From: Streptomyces sp. NRRL F-6676
GTDB taxonomy: Bacteria > Actinomycetota > Actinomycetes > Streptomycetales > Streptomycetaceae
Direction: 5' to 3'
DNA: 59,789 nt
Assembly (NCBI RefSeq): GCF_000725625.1
Contig: NZ_JOHS01000036.1
Location: 1-59,789 of the forward strand
Numbering within the stretch: position 1 is the first letter of the stretch; every line of letters starts with the position of its first letter. The translations under genes were made by a program, and so were the position numbers. Positions 59,653-59,789 of the stretch are shown here, one piece after another. The notes under the pieces are model-generated. The model had not been told where the DNA came from. It made no database searches and was given only the letters and a program-made list of their open reading frames with translations.

Positions 59653-59789
59653 ATGTCCGACGCCACCAGCCGACCCAGGGGCGCGGGGAACCGCGCGACC
59701 GGCCACACCCCACCCGCAGCACCCGACGCCCCATCGCACCCCACGAGCTCTCCCGCGCACGACCAGCCCCACCCCCCGCACCCCCACAC
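59653..59789 (+). CDS. Possible next gene, 5' end only
   Basis: An ATG 7 bases after the prenyltransferase stop opens a His/Pro-rich frame (MSDATSRPRGAGNRATG) that runs off the window. The ribosome site is weak. Much of the frame coincides with a dispersed intergenic repeat, so the real downstream gene may start further on. Confidence 0.25.
   Translation, partial: MSDATSRPRGAGNRATGHTPPAAPDAPSHPTSSPAHDQPHPPHPH
59674..59700. repeat. Dispersed intergenic repeat, copy 2
   Basis: It matches copy 1 (46396-46422) at 26 of 27 positions, including GCGGGGAACCGCGCGACC, in the same orientation. It lies 28 bp after the UbiA-type gene. Confidence 0.6.

Overview
The window is high-GC actinobacterial DNA and almost certainly Streptomyces. 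The evidence is strong third-position G/C, frequent GTG starts, a monomeric isocitrate dehydrogenase, an XlnA-type xylanase very close to the S. lividans enzyme, SsuD/NtaA-type flavin monooxygenases and a streptomycete-type integrase remnant. No rRNA, CRISPR array or replication origin was seen; there is one tRNA (Pro, GGG).

Layout. (1) 1-10.1 kb and 13.2-14.4 kb are a graveyard of mobile DNA: an IS5 end, an IS701/IS630 chimera, frameshifted ISAs1, deleted IS3, truncated IS30, a 160-bp MITE-like element, a truncated Tn3 transposase, an eroded IS5 and a truncated tyrosine integrase fused to an AraC fragment. Living genes between them encode a small secreted beta/gamma-crystallin-like protein, an MBL hydrolase whose 5' end was replaced by the MITE, a TetR regulator with a quinone-oxidoreductase-like MDR enzyme, and an amidohydrolase-SDR pair divergent from a MarR regulator with a strong palindromic operator. 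(2) 14.9-23 kb is a plant-biomass locus: an unusual GH10 enzyme, a cytoplasmic GH43 beta-xylosidase, the secreted XlnA-type GH10-CBM13 xylanase and a secreted endonuclease/phosphatase-family protein. (3) 23.6-29.8 kb holds a DMT exporter, an ABC-2 exporter transcribed with a two-component system, and a xi-class GST-like protein. (4) 30.0-43.4 kb is a sulfur-scavenging island: five luciferase-like flavin monooxygenases, an FMN reductase, a GNAT acetyltransferase and a polar-amino-acid-type ABC importer with two binding proteins, two permeases and one ATPase. In front of it lies a 25-codon leader peptide of the HxDxxRVxSAxC type ending in Cys-Cys, apparently leaderless. The gene set parallels the Bacillus subtilis tcyJKLMN-ytmO-ytnJ operon for modified cysteines.

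(5) 43.4-46.3 kb has a tautomerase, two SDRs and a divergent XRE-type regulator whose C-terminus carries three perfect 30-bp repeats. (6) 46.5-51.1 kb holds an MscS channel, isocitrate dehydrogenase, a Nudix-like protein that looks leaderless, a hairpin terminator and tRNA-Pro. (7) 51.2-54.8 kb is a LacI regulator divergent from a phytanoyl-CoA-type dioxygenase and a Gfo/Idh/MocA dehydrogenase. (8) 54.7-56.1 kb encodes an unrecognised acidic-repeat protein. (9) 56.5-59.8 kb is a tightly coupled HisC-like aminotransferase, polyprenyl diphosphate synthase and UbiA-type prenyltransferase, probably the start of an ebo-like or other isoprenoid pathway that continues past the window.

The strongest candidates for something new are the leader-peptide-controlled sulfur island and the prenyl cluster at the right edge.
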